From contig JAUIRK010000673.1 in NCBI GenBank assembly GCA_030549495.1, positions 620,001 to 684,000 on the forward strand: DNA of 64,000 bases, read 5' to 3'. The stretch comes from Nectonema munidae (taxonomy: Eukaryota; Nematomorpha; Nectonematoida; Nectonematidae). Numbering within the stretch: position 1 is the stretch's first letter; every line of letters starts with the position of its first letter. The notes below the pieces were generated by a model. That model had not been told where the DNA came from and searched no databases. It was given only the letters and a program-made list of their open reading frames with translations. Positions 32,766 through 44,439 of this stretch are shown here, piece by piece. A program made the translations under genes and the position numbers.

Positions 32766-34128
32766 CAAGGGCGTACATCCGAGGTGGGGGGGGGGGGGGC
32801 GAAAAAGCCAATTTCATCGAAAAATTGCTATGAGACATTTCACAAAAACATGTTTTGAACTTCCTCAATCACTAATCAAATCAATAAACTTCTTAAATTA
32901 AGAAGTCTTCTGAGGCAGAGAAATCTTCTATAGTATTGCTTCGATACTTTTCCTTTGGAAAGACACCTCAAGTTTAAGTGCAACAAGAGTTTTTCAAATT
33001 TGGAATCATTTTCATTGCATAACTCTGAAAATAAACAAGAGTTTAAAGCATTTGCCTTAATTAAATACGCTCTTTTAATGACTTCATTGAGAACATTTTT
33101 TAACCCATCTGGTATGGTTTTCATTATTAAGGCTTGGCGATGAATAGCGCACTGGGTATCAATTAAATCTGGAGATTTTTACTTAACACTCCAAGTGGAT
33201 GTTCTAGCTTAATAACGTGTGCTGTAAAAAATTGTCCACCTTGTCAAATATTTCTCTTGCCGTGGTTCTACTGCTAAGAGTTTCGCAAAACAAAAAATTG
33301 TCTACCCGGTGCTTGTCATACAAATATACGTAAACGCAAAACAAAGCTAAGTTTGCAGCATCCATCATTTCATCAAGTTGAATTGCAAAAAAGTTGGAAA
33401 TCGAATTCCGAATCAATAAAATCACCTCTGATATCAGGTCATCAGGTATCCCTCCTATTAGCCTTCTAACGGTATCGTTTGTCAGGAAGATATGCTTCAA
33501 CTTTACAGGTTCAGGACTTCTTAGCACATCAATATGATATCTTTGCAGCAAGGTAATGTCAAATGTTCTATGTTGTGGCACTTAACTTTATAAAAGACTT
33601 TCAAACCACACTTAATATTTTGCAAAAACATTCATATGTTATCAAACTTGGATTTGTGCAATCGTTCAGCTTGCCGTTTTGCTAACACTTCAAAACACAA
33701 AAGACACTTTGGTTCCTCTTCCCCACCTGGCGTTAATGCAGTAAAAACAAATATCGTACTCAATTTAAAGACGAACTTATTTATTCATTTAAATGTGGCT
33801 TATTGGCAAAAGTCGCAAATGACCCAATATTGGTGCAATATGCTGCGCAAAACGATCCACTCCGTGTCCCCTTCTCGGTCCCCATGGAACTGCTTCACGA
33901 TCTTCTAGGGCACCGCGGACTCCAGTTTGAAAACCACTGAGCTAAAAGGAAGTGCTGCAATCGGAATTACAAACAACACAATTTGACTGGCAGGTATGCA
34001 TGGGCTACAGTGCAAGTAAAATGTCGGTAATAATGATCGTGTGTTCATTGGACAAAAATTCTTTCATAATAAATTTTGAAAATTTAAAAAAAAGTTCACC
34101 TTCTCAATTTTGAGGATGTGCGCCTCTG
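32766..34128 (-). mobile_element. hAT element with termini, internally eroded
   Basis: The left end CAAGGGCGTACATCC (32766) and the inverted right end CAGAGGCGCACATCC (34128) match at 12 of 15 positions; the flanks AATTATAT and TTTTATAT match at 6 of 8, as for an old hAT duplication. Inside, the minus strand encodes a ZBED/SCAND3-like transposase: EEEPKCLLCFEVLAKRQAER (zinc-finger start, about 33720), NDTVRRLIGGIPDDL, FFAIQLDEMMDAANLALFCV (first catalytic aspartate), RTTAREIFDKVDNF at 33581-33204, and LKNVLNEVIKRAYLIKANAL to about 32880. Several frame breaks occur and the central part is deleted. A poly-G run of 14 lies next to the left end. Confidence 0.78.
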
Positions 34129-34585
34129 TTTTATATAGTTCATAGATTTTTTAGATCAGTAATATTTTTAATATCCTTAAAAATGAACATACAACTCATT
34201 TCAGAGAATAGTGCATTTTTAATTTAGTCTTCTCAAAATTATTTGTTTCCAGTAGCGTTATACTTTTAATGCTTTTATACACCTATATGAAAAGTATACA
34301 CAAAATTGAAAACCACACATCACACATTCGTTTCTTCAAACTATGTAAACGACATGAAGTAATTCCTAAAGGCTTTTAAGGAAATGTTATAAATTAGCTT
34401 CAGATAGTTTAGGTTGGAAACCGATAATGAAATAGGACACCTGGGGTTGTTAAATATAATGGCGCATCCTGAAATTCGTCTTTAACGCGTGCCATAGATC
34501 ACCCGCTTTCTATTGTGCTTTATCCTGTTGTTAGCACAATATTTTCCCTTTTGATATTCTTTCTAATGAGTCGGTGTATTTTTAG

Positions 34586-34685
34586 TGTGATCCTTTTGTG
34601 AACTGGGTGCCTAGAAATTTGGGAACGCTTCAAGATCCTACAGTTATTCCTTCAAGATATAATGCGCGTGTCATTGCCTGTTGCT
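34586..34685 (+). CDS. COX5B: COX5B-like exon, central segment
   Basis: A 100-bp exon reading CDPFVNWVPRNLGTLQDPTV, IPSRYNARVIACC plus one base of a cysteine codon. It aligns with family members over DPF/DPY, GT-x-x-(D/E)-P-x-x-(V/I)-PS and the R(I/V)-x-x-C-x-C zinc-ligand start (animal NPNLIPSAFDARIVGCIC). It sits between acceptor GTATTTTTAG and donor GTAACT. The phase-1 donor is completed by GC at the start of the exon at 46297, rebuilding the second cysteine of the C-x-C pair across the junction. Confidence 0.78.
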
Positions 34686-35422
34686 GTAACTTCTCTACTT
34701 CTTTTATACCGAATTTGCTCGACTATACCACCAAAATTGATGCATCACGACTGCTTTTTATTAAAAAATGCAACGTCTAAACCATCAATTTTCAGTCACG
34801 TGAGCCAAAATATCTAGAGATGCGAAAATTAGCGAAAAATTCTATTTACACACCAATTTTGGCTTGGCTGCCCTTTGTTTCCAATGCCTGGTTTGTTTTG
34901 GGCATTGCCTAGCTTCTCGAACGTTTGTATTTAATGATTACATGACGTATTTGACACCGTAATCATTCGTTTATTAATATTCTATGTTAAAATCTATCGA
35001 TGTTAAAATGTAAGCGCACTTTTTAAAAAAGGATTATTTATTGAAAGCAGTAAATACATCGTTTTGAATGCTTGGTATTCTTCTAATATAATCGAGAGCA
35101 CACTCCCATCTCTTTTCAAAATATCCCATGGAAAACTCTTTACTAAAATTGTATTGTAATTTTCACACTAATTTTTTGGCCGAACATAATTTATATTATT
35201 GATTATATTTCATTCGCTCTCTTCTATGAATTTTGTATAATGCCTTTTTTTACTTTTAAAATTTTAGACTCAATGCATTAATATCTAAACCAACCTTTTT
35301 ATTCTTTAACCAAAAGTTAATTTTATCATTTGCAAACTCATTTTAGAATGGGTCTTTAATTATTAAATCCAAATATCTAACGATTTCAATTAGTGTTTCT
35401 TTTTATTTTTACTTGCTTCTAC
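34686..35422. other. COX5B-like intron, nothing recognised
   Basis: AT-rich sequence between the exon and the hAT insertion at 35423. No repeats or coding signals were recognised. Confidence 0.35.
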
Positions 35423-38400
35423 AGACATCCCAGCGTAGAACCTTTTGAACCTTTGGAACCTTTTTCACTTTTTTGGAACCTTTATTAAATTTTAGAACCT
35501 TTAGAACCTTTTTCTTTTTTATTTTTGTTTTTAACTGTAAAATAGTGAATGCGCACATAATACAATTGAATTATAGCTAAGTGCAACTAGAGAATCCACC
35601 CCGTCCCCGTTGCCTCGGGGTAAAACAGAAAAAAATGAAATCAATGAATGAAATCATGGGGAAATACAAAAATGAACAACGTTTTGAACATGATGATGAA
35701 ACACTATTAAGTTCTATCAAAAAAGAATTTTTTCTCTTTAAAGAATATAAAAAAAGACCAGAAAAGCTTTTAACGAATTAACTGTATTTTTAAGGTTGCT
35801 TTTGTTTAAATATTGATCTAAATACTTTGGAAATTTAAAGAAATTTTTGTAGATGAAAGATTTAAATAGAAAAATTTTAATAATCTTGTTATTTTCCAAA
35901 AAAGTTTTTGATTATAAAAAAATTTCAATTTAAATTTATGTTGCATACATTTTTAAATGATTTATTTTTTTATATTTTGATTTCAGTTTAGATAGTAAAT
36001 TTTTTTAAATGGGACGCAATATTAAGTTTAATAATGACTGGCTCAAAAAATAAGATGCATCTGGTAAAACAATTGATTTTTGGTGTATTCGAAAGAATGA
36101 TGAAGAAGCATTTTGTAATATTTGTAAAGTTTCTATCAGTATTAAGAAAAAAGGAATTCAAGGAATAATGAATCACTCTAACACTGAAAAACATAAAAAA
36201 AACAACTGTGGAACGTTCAGATATTCTTCAATGCACTTTAGAAACTGTTTCAAAATCAGATCAAGTTGCATCTACTTCTACGATTCCTGAAAACGCTTGT
36301 AATCAGACTAAATTTACTTATTCTGCAAACGAGATGAAGCAACAAAAGCTGAACTTATTTGGATACTTAAAAGTATTTTGTCAAATTATTCATTACGTTC
36401 AAATAATGATTTAGCTGAAACTTTACAGTACATGTTTCCAGGAAAAATACCAAAAGAATTTTCACTAGGCTCTACTAAATCAAGCTATTTATTAACAGAA
36501 GCACTGGGTCCATATTTTAAAAAAATGATTTTGGATGACGCTAAAGATAAAAGTTTTGTTATTTCTTATGATGAAACAACTAACTTAGAAGATAAAAAAG
36601 AGCTAGAAATTATGATAAGATTTTGGTCAAGCATTCTTGATCAGGTTTGTTCGTTTCATCTAGAAAGTTTGCATTTAGGCCATGCTCCAAGTGAAACTAT
36701 ATCAGAATCAATTATCAATATTGTTAACGCAAACAATTTAAAGTTTGAAAATTTTATTACACTTTTCAGTGATGGTCCCAATGTTAACAAAAAAGTTTTT
36801 TCCCTTATTAATGAAACAGTGAAAATTTGTAGAGGAAAAGCTCTTTTTAACGCTGGAACATGTCAGTTGCATGTAATTCACAATGCATTTTCAAAAGGCA
36901 TAAAGGCTTTGAATGAAAAAATTTCTTCTTTTTTAACTTTTGTTTACAAATACTTTAAAGGATGGCCTACTCGTTATGAGGATTTTCACAAAGTACAAGA
37001 AGAATTAAACTACCCAATATCAAAGCTAAAGAAGCACACATGACAATCGATGGATTTCTCTTGGTGTTTCAGTTAAAAAAATATTGGAACAATGGGATGT
37101 TCTTAAAAAATATTTTCTAGTTTTCGTTCCAAATAATTGCAAGTCTGCAAAATCAAATTTTTATTACAAGTTTATTGTTGAACAGCTGAATACTCCAACT
37201 CTCAAAGTCGAACTTCTTTTTATTAATTCAGCAATACAGGTTTTTGAAAAATTTAACAGAAAGTTTCAGAACACTGAGCCATTAATTCATCTTATTTATG
37301 AAGAAATTATAAATCTAACCATCACATTAGCAAACAGAATTTTAGAAACCCCTATAGAAAAGAATTTCTCCATAAAAGAAATTTTAAAAAAGTTTCTAAA
37401 TTCTGTTGAAAATGAATCAGAAAAATTTTTTATTGATCCAAAAAAAATGATATTTTGTGAAGAAATTAAAATTAAATAAAATAAACTGGGTATTGATTCC
37501 ATTATAGTCATGAATTTTATGAAAAAATGTTTTTCTTTCTATAAGGAGTCTTGCTTTTACATATTAAAATCATCTCTATTGTGTGATGAATTAATCAAGT
37601 GCTTTCGTTGTCTTTCTCCAGATAGAAGATCGCATTTTTCTAGTTTAAGTGACATTGAAAAACTTGCTAGCATTTTGCCTCAAAAAGCTGATACAGAAGT
37701 TTTGATAGATGAATGGAAGGTTTTGCAGACTGAGACTATTCTTGAAAAATATACAAAAGATAGAGACGATTTTTATTGGAGGTATATATTTTCAATCAAA
37801 ACTTCTTCCGGAATGCCCAAGTATCCTGTATTAATGAGCATAGTTAAAGCTGCTTTATGCGTTTCGCATGGTAACGCCGATGTTGAAAGACAGTTTTCAA
37901 TTTCAAAAAGAATTTTAACTGATGATAAAAGTAATTTGTCTTTGAAATCTATGAATGCGCGTTTGGTTGTGAGAAGCGGATTGCAGTATTTTGATAACAG
38001 ACCCTATGCTGTTCCTTTAACTCGCGAACTTCTTAATTTAGGCAAAAGTGCTTATCGAAAGTATAAAGATAATTTGGAAATAGATAAAAAGAATAAAATT
38101 GGGAAGCGAAAACAAGAAAGTGCAAAACAGAGATCAGAAGAAATCTGCCGAATTTTTAAGTCAAAAAAAGTTAAAATTGAGGAGATTGAAATGCACTACG
38201 AAGAAAAAAGTCGTGAATATGAAATCGTTCAGAAAGTTACCAATAGTTTACTTGATAAAGCTTCAAAAAGACTTGAAGATGCTATTCATTCTAAAAATTC
38301 AACTTCTATTCATTTAGCATATAGTTTTCTTAAAGCAGCTCAGACTAAAAGAAATGAAGAACTCAAAAAAAAATATTGATTTGATTCAACTAAATTCAAA

Positions 38401-38579
38401 AATAAAAACGCGAAAATCTGGACTTATTGATCAATTTCTAAAAAAAATAGTTTAAATGAATTATAATTTTTCTATCTTTTATTTTAAATAAAAATTTATT
38501 CAAGATTTTTGTTAGAACCTTTTTGGAACCTTTTGTATTTTCTGGAACCTTTTAATAAAAACAATGTGCTGGGATGTTA
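35423..38579 (+). mobile_element. hAT transposon, 3157 bp, with TIRs and perfect 8-bp duplication
   Basis: Flanked by a perfect 8-bp duplication GCTTCTAC (35415-35422 and 38580-38587), the size typical of hAT elements. The left end AGACATCCCAGC and the inverted right end TAACATCCCAGC share ten identical bases. Subterminal arrays of GAACCTTT lie in direct orientation at both ends: six copies at 35440-35515 and three at 38515-38553. Inside is a plus-strand transposase with an N-terminal BED-type finger and a C-terminal dimerisation domain. It is inserted in the COX5B-like gene's long intron. Coding carries about five disruptions, so this copy is inactive, but the ends remain intact enough to be mobilised in principle by a related transposase. 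Confidence 0.93.
36009..38379 (+). pseudogene. hAT transposase gene, disrupted
   Basis: Starting at 36009, a BED-like zinc finger is visible: CNICKVSISIKKKGIQGIMN followed by HSNTEKHKK (C-x2-C ... H-x-H spacing). A 221-codon block (36378-37043) holds the catalytic core start SYDETTNLEDKKELEI (first Asp), LFSDGPNVNKKVFSL (second Asp) and CQLHVIHNAFSKGIKAL. A 131-codon block follows. The last block (37510-38379) carries the hAT dimerisation motif SHGNADVERQFSISKRILTD followed by SLKSMNARLVVRSGL, then a basic, charged tail. There is an in-frame stop near 36051, frame changes near 36190, 36390 and 37040, and a stop at 37477. Confidence 0.9.
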
Positions 38580-38587
38580 GCTTCTAC

Positions 38588-41400
38588 TGCTGTTTTGTGG
38601 CGAAGATTGATCAGATAATGAATTTCTTCTTTTAAAACATTAAACACTAAAAAGTTCTTACATAAGAGGGGATGTGCTGAAAGTGATTTGGTATCTGTTC
38701 TGTAAATATTGTTTATTAGTAATAACTAACTCTCTTGCTTTCGACCATCGCCATCATCACGGGAGCCCTAATGTTTATGCAGTATAAACTTTGGCAAAAA
38801 GAATATTTTTACTTCTAAATTACTCAACAAAAATAAATGACTTGTTGAGTTGACGTAGTAATGTGGTATTTACTTTCATATTCTGTTGTGAGTTTTCATT
38901 CTCGCACCTTTTTTACGCTTTCAACATTTAGTATTATAATATTAAGTTTATGGCGTTTGTGCATATAAAATTATCTTGAAAAAATAAAACAATCTTGATC
39001 TACTCTTATCAAGAGAAAACTTAATGTATTTATAGAAGTACTAAACCGATGTTAACATTTATTTTGCCTGGAAGTGTTTTTTACTTCTCCAAGATATAGA
39101 TTGACCTTTTTGCTAATCGTATTTTATGTATGCGATGACAGTCAAATAATAAACTTAGCGCTAGTTTGCAATTCTTATTCATTAAGCGCATATCTAAATA
39201 TAAATCTGAGAACGGTATATATCCATAGTCAAACAATATGTTTCATATTTAAACAAAATGAGAACTTAGTAGAATATGCATAACTTTTCCCGCAACTTTG
39301 AAAATGGCAAAAATAGTCCCGTATGACGTTTTGCGCAAAAATCAGCGCTTTAAATTCACCACTAACTCAGCACTCTCTGAAAAAGCGCTTTTGGCTAGTG
39401 AAGTCTCATTCTATTTTGTGTGTTCAAAGCACCCGTTGAGAATTTTAATGCTCTTAATGGGTTAGAGCTAAGTTAAGTGCTGTCCTAACCATATATATTT
39501 TTCTAATAAACATTATTTCTTCATTCAATTTATAAAACTTTCAGTTTGGACTAGAAACTTGTGAGGTTGTAAAAGACTTGTTTGGCTTGTGAGTAGACTA
39601 TCCATATTACTTTCCCATTTTTAATGCTAAGTTTTTCAATGAATATTTAAAATCTTTTTTTTTAATATATTTTCTTTTCATTTGATATAAAATCAATTCG
39701 AATTTAAGCTATCAGAGGCAGTAATGTAGTCAGGAATTTGAAAAAATCTCACAAAGTTTTCAGGGAGGGAAATATTTTTATAACAACACATTACTATACA
39801 CACAGGAAGGTATTTCCTTCAATTTAAAGCTTAAGAGGTTCATCCCTATTGATTACTGTAACTGAAAGGGTTGAATTAATGTAGTAGAATACACAAGTTT
39901 GGAAAAATACCCTTATTATATTTGCTAAATATAATTTAAACGAATGTTGACGAAATACGCTACTCTGATTCCGACTCCTGGTACTTACAAAAAGCCAACT
40001 CCGACCGCGACTCCAAATACTTAAAAATTTAAAAGACGTCAATCTTGAGATTATGATAATCGTGAATTGAAATTCAAGATAAAACATACTTTTATGCAAA
40101 TATCACATTGCCAGTGCAAAAATTTGATTTTTGAAAAAATACTAAAAAAAACTTTGCTTCGACACGCAAAGATTACTTTGCTTACAGTTGACCGGTGAAT
40201 AGTGTTCTCCTCTCAAAACAACTGTCTACTTTTCCTGCACCGATTTTCCTTAAACAATTTGGAAATTTGTTATGGTTGTTGCCAATCTTATAGATTATTT
40301 CAAAGGCTCAATTTTGCGTCTGGAACCTGGGTATTCCACAGATGTTGCACGAAAACACTCCAACATGAAAACTTGTGTTTAATGCTGAATCACAGGTGAT
40401 GCCAGTAAGGTCAGAATCATTTGTCAAATTGCCTGGGGGCTTTGTTGAAAAATAATCAACAGACTGAGGTAGGGCATCACAGTTTAGGGTCGCAACCGGT
40501 AAGAAATTACTTGTAATTATCAATAAATCAAAATTATTCAGCGCTTCTTTACGTTTACTATTTATCCGCAAATTTGTTTAGAAAATCTTTCACTTTAATT
40601 TTGCAACTTGGCCAGGCTTTTCTGTGTCTTCTGACGTAACAAAGTTAAGTTGAATGTGATAAATACATACCGTTACATAACACAGTCATGGTTATAATCT
40701 GTTTCTATTCTTTAAATAGTAGATTATTAAATTGTAGGCTTTTTATTTGTACGCAAATTTTAATGTGTTTTTTATTGTCATCAAAGAAGATTGCTTTAAT
40801 TTTTAAAGCTGTAAAATACAAATGACAGTCAATGTTATTACAAATATAAGTCATGAACAGGCAATCAGATGAATCGAATACAAGAATCTGAAGCTGAAAT
40901 CTTATTTTTATTGTCTTCTAGAGATAAACACTTTTATTGAAAAATTTGAATCAAAAACGATTTAAGATTATATATACCTGATACTATTTATTATAGTATA
41001 GTTTAATTTAATTGGAAATTTATCGATAATTTAGTGTTAATTAAATATTTCTCTAAAATTTAAATAGTGTCGGTAATTTAGAACCTCAAATCACAGTTTT
41101 CTGAATTCAATGTTTTAAGCGATGCTAAAGGCTAAGGCCTAATTAGTGGTCGTCTTTCCCACAGACTTATTTTTCTTTTTGAAAGCAATGATGTTGTCGT
41201 CATTCACTTGGATAATCATATTTGACTCATTTTGGAATTTGAAGAGTGTATTCAGATGCTTCGTGATATCCGTTAACAAAAAACATCATCACCAATTTTG
41301 CAAAATCTATTTCCTTCATAGCCATGAATAAACCTATTTCTTCACTAAAAATATTATGCCTACTTAGCCAGCAACAAGTTTGCTTCTGTCAACTACTGAA
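38588..41400. other. COX5B-like intron, largely featureless
   Basis: AT-rich sequence. An 87-codon minus-strand open frame at 40308-40571 (containing LPVATLNCDALPQSVDY) and other short frames match nothing I know. No tandem repeats or terminal repeats were recognised. Confidence 0.35.
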
Positions 41401-41930
41401 AACACGCTTGCCGTAATTTGAGATCTTTTTTTACTTCTTCGTTCTTTATTTTGCCTTTAAAGTTATTCCAAATTTTATTCCAAGCATTTTTATCTCTGTT
41501 GTTGTGAGTTTTTTCTCAACTTTCTTTTTCACACCTCAGCATTCAGAGCCATATGGCATAGTTGGTCTTACAATTGTGGTAAAAATGTTTGCTTTCAGCT
41601 TCATTGACATTTTTTATCCTTCAACACGATCTGCCTCCATTATGCCCAAGCCGCACTAATCCTCGCTTGTACATCTTTTTCACAACCTCCTTTAAAAGTG
41701 TCACTTGGTCCATCTTATTTCCATGTGCGTCCTTGATGCTTATGCTGCACACCATAACTTCTGTCTTTTTTGCACTCATTTTCAATCCAATTTTTCCAGA
41801 CTTTTTTTGCCAAAACACTAATTTTTCTTGTAACTCGTCACTACTTTCGTTCACAATAACTAAATCATCAGCCAACAATAACTCCCAGAGATTTTCTGAG
41901 CCAAACCTTAATTTCAAACTCTTTTGAGTT
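41400..41930 (-). mobile_element. RTE-type LINE fragment
   Basis: On the minus strand from 41917: LLLADDLVIVNESSDELQEK (RT motif C with the aspartate pair), LVFWQKKSGKIGLKMSAKKT (motif D) and SIKDAHGNKM, closely parallel to the RTE-type LINE at 20667 (IRIKDVHGIELN). It continues through degraded frames with TTIVRPTMPYGSEC to about 41460. Both ends are missing; several disruptions are present. Confidence 0.78.
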
Positions 41931-42830
41931 TTATTCTGTTGATCTTACTGTTAATCGTTTTTGGTATATGGGATCGGTTAAAAGACAAGAATTGGAATAG
42001 GTACATCCCTAGTTGCCAGCCATGTTCAAATTGCTTTTTTTACTTATTACTCCACGTTCTTCAGAACCCATCAGAGGTTTGCCATCAGTTGAGACGGAGT
42101 CAAACTTTTCCTACTCCAAACGAACACCTTAAACTGAATTTTCCACGGCTTTGAAGATTCTCATCTTTTTCGATTTTTTGTAGGACTATGTCAAAAAGTT
42201 CTTCGGTTATTTTGACGCTTTTATTAATGCCACGAATAAAAGTTTCTCGAAATGCTTTATTACACATACATACCTGCACTTTCATTTATTGGCAAGGAGT
42301 AAGTATCAAATTTCATCCAAATTGTTACTTTTTAACACTGTTTGAAATTTCTGTAATTCTTCTAGCAACTGCGTTAGCAGAAGGACTAATTTTAGGAAAG
42401 ATGTTACTTTTGTGGACAGGGAATTTGAGCAATATTTTCTTAACTGTCTTTTCACAAATTGACCTTTAGAAAGTTAGTGAAAGGACTTTGCAATCATTTG
42501 AATGACTACATAAGTGATTTTTGGAATATCTGACTATTTTTACACTTTGTTTAAAATATGTCACATTTTTTGAGTTGTTTTATCCTCTAACAATCTTTTG
42601 AATACTTCATCTTGATTGCTAAGGAATATAAAAAATATCAAAATGTTCTCACGCCTGACCCGCAACGCGACCTTGCCCCACATAGACACGTACATATACG
42701 CGTAAGCTACTTAAAAATTTCCAATTATAATGAGCAGGGTGTGGAAAAGCTATATAACTAAATTTTCCAATCCTTTTGTTTCTTTCATCGGCAGAAGAGA
42801 ATGAAATCTGCTAAGATTAGTGTAAGACAC
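41931..42830. other. Intronic stretch, nothing recognised
   Basis: No supported feature. A 61-codon minus-strand frame at 42100-42285 and a 93-codon plus-strand frame at 42188-42469 are AT-rich and without family similarity. Confidence 0.35.
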
Positions 42831-42849
42831 GCGACAACATAACCGAAAG

Positions 42850-43620
42850 GTTGTGTAAATTAAATTCTCACTTGATCAAACTACAAAAAAAAGTTAAAAA
42901 TTTTTATGGTTGTAATGGAATGAACTCACTCCATCCTTTCGGATATCATCGTCGCTTTCCGAATGACGAGTCCAGGATCTGATCGACAATATCAGTTCCT
43001 CCTTTAGTGAAATCGTAAAACTTAAAAATTGCTGACTTTTCTCATCAAGTGTTACACCCTTCAAAAAGGGTGAGAACTTGAGAATATTTTTTACCCTTCG
43101 ACTTGGTTTGAACTAGATAACTATGTAATGATAAATACTTTTTTTCTTTATTATACCAATATTTATAAGATAAATTTTCACGTAACTTAACATTTTTTAT
43201 TTCATTAGGTATACCTTTTCTTTTGATAATAATAATTGTTCCAATAGTAGTTATGTCCTTTTCAAAAAGCCATTCAATTGAAGTGTACAATCTATCAATT
43301 GTTAGATTTCGACCTCTAAACAAATCATTAATTTAGCAATAGCCACTGATCCAGGCACATAAAATTCCCTATCTCCTTTTTTAGCTTGCATACATAGCAA
43401 ACAGCCAAAAATCTAAAATGATACGTGACTGTTTTTTTTCTTTTTGGATTTAAAAAGAAGACCATATTTAGAGTGTTTTTGTGGGTCAAAAACATTAAAA
43501 TGTTCGTCTAGTGTGAGCGAATTGTCTGGTTTTAACCATTTACCTCAATTTTGGTTAAAGTCCTCAAAAATTCCCCTAAAAGCCGCCTAGCGATCATAAA
43601 ACCATCTTCTATGTTGTCTA
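42850..43620 (-). pseudogene. piggyBac transposase fossil (second subfamily)
   Basis: Minus-strand frames show the order of a piggyBac DDE domain. At about 43540-43430: NSLTLDEHFNVFDPQKHSKY then GLLFKSKKKK (first Asp, KYGL motif). At 43323-43045: FRGRNLTIDRLYTSIEWLF (second Asp, YTS motif) and TTIGTIIIIKRKGIPNEI. At about 43020-42930: FYDFTKGGTDIVDQI (third Asp, GG-DxxDQ motif). The FTKGGTDIVDQ form differs from the GGVDVFDKL form of the copy at 51.7 kb, so these are different subfamilies. Several stops and frame changes exist; ends are not recognised. Sequence at 44166-43975 may be its N-terminal part. Confidence 0.75.
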
Positions 43621-44439
43621 TATTCAATATTGTTAAAAAAATAAGTGATTAATGAAATAAAACTGTGTACACGCATTGTCGATGAAAATATTGAACAACC
43701 TAACCAAACAAAATGAGCGTAAAATGATTTTGAACTTAAAATGCTCTAACATAACATAACCCAAATGTAAGCATATATTTCACTCTTACTTGTTTGAGCA
43801 CATGTAATTCTATTTTGTTTAAGTTTTTCAATGATATATGGTTGTTATAAGTTGTTATTAATACTTAGATATATGTACTTCAAAAATTTTTAATGATATT
43901 TTCGCCAAAAAATAACTTCCACCAATCCAAAATACTTTTTGCGTTTTTTGCCATAACTATAACACAGGCAAATCTCATATAACATCTGCTACTCTTTGTC
44001 TTCCTGCTCTGACTGGCTCATGAGTACTCCGTGTTATTGTTTCATTTACTCTATGTCCAAATGGAAAAAATTTCTTCAACTTGTTCTTTAAACAGTAATT
44101 ATTCACGTAAAGAGAACCATCTAAACTTTTAATCGAACGATTTTCATTTTGTGATTTAGATTCCAATAAGTTTTCTATATTTTCAATATTCAGAGCGATC
44201 CATCCAAATCATTTGTATTCACATTTCATCTCCTGTTCAAATTCAGCTCTTCTCAGTCATGTACACCACCTCCAGGTCCCAAATTACTGTTAAAATCATA
44301 ACATGTAGCACGAACATTTTCTAAAGGATTAGTGCGTGTATGGCTCTTATCATCTGCTTCATTTCGGAAAAGAGAAAATATGTTGGTCATCATCATGGTT
44401 TTCTATTTCTATTTGATTCTATTAGAAGGTATTTTAAAT

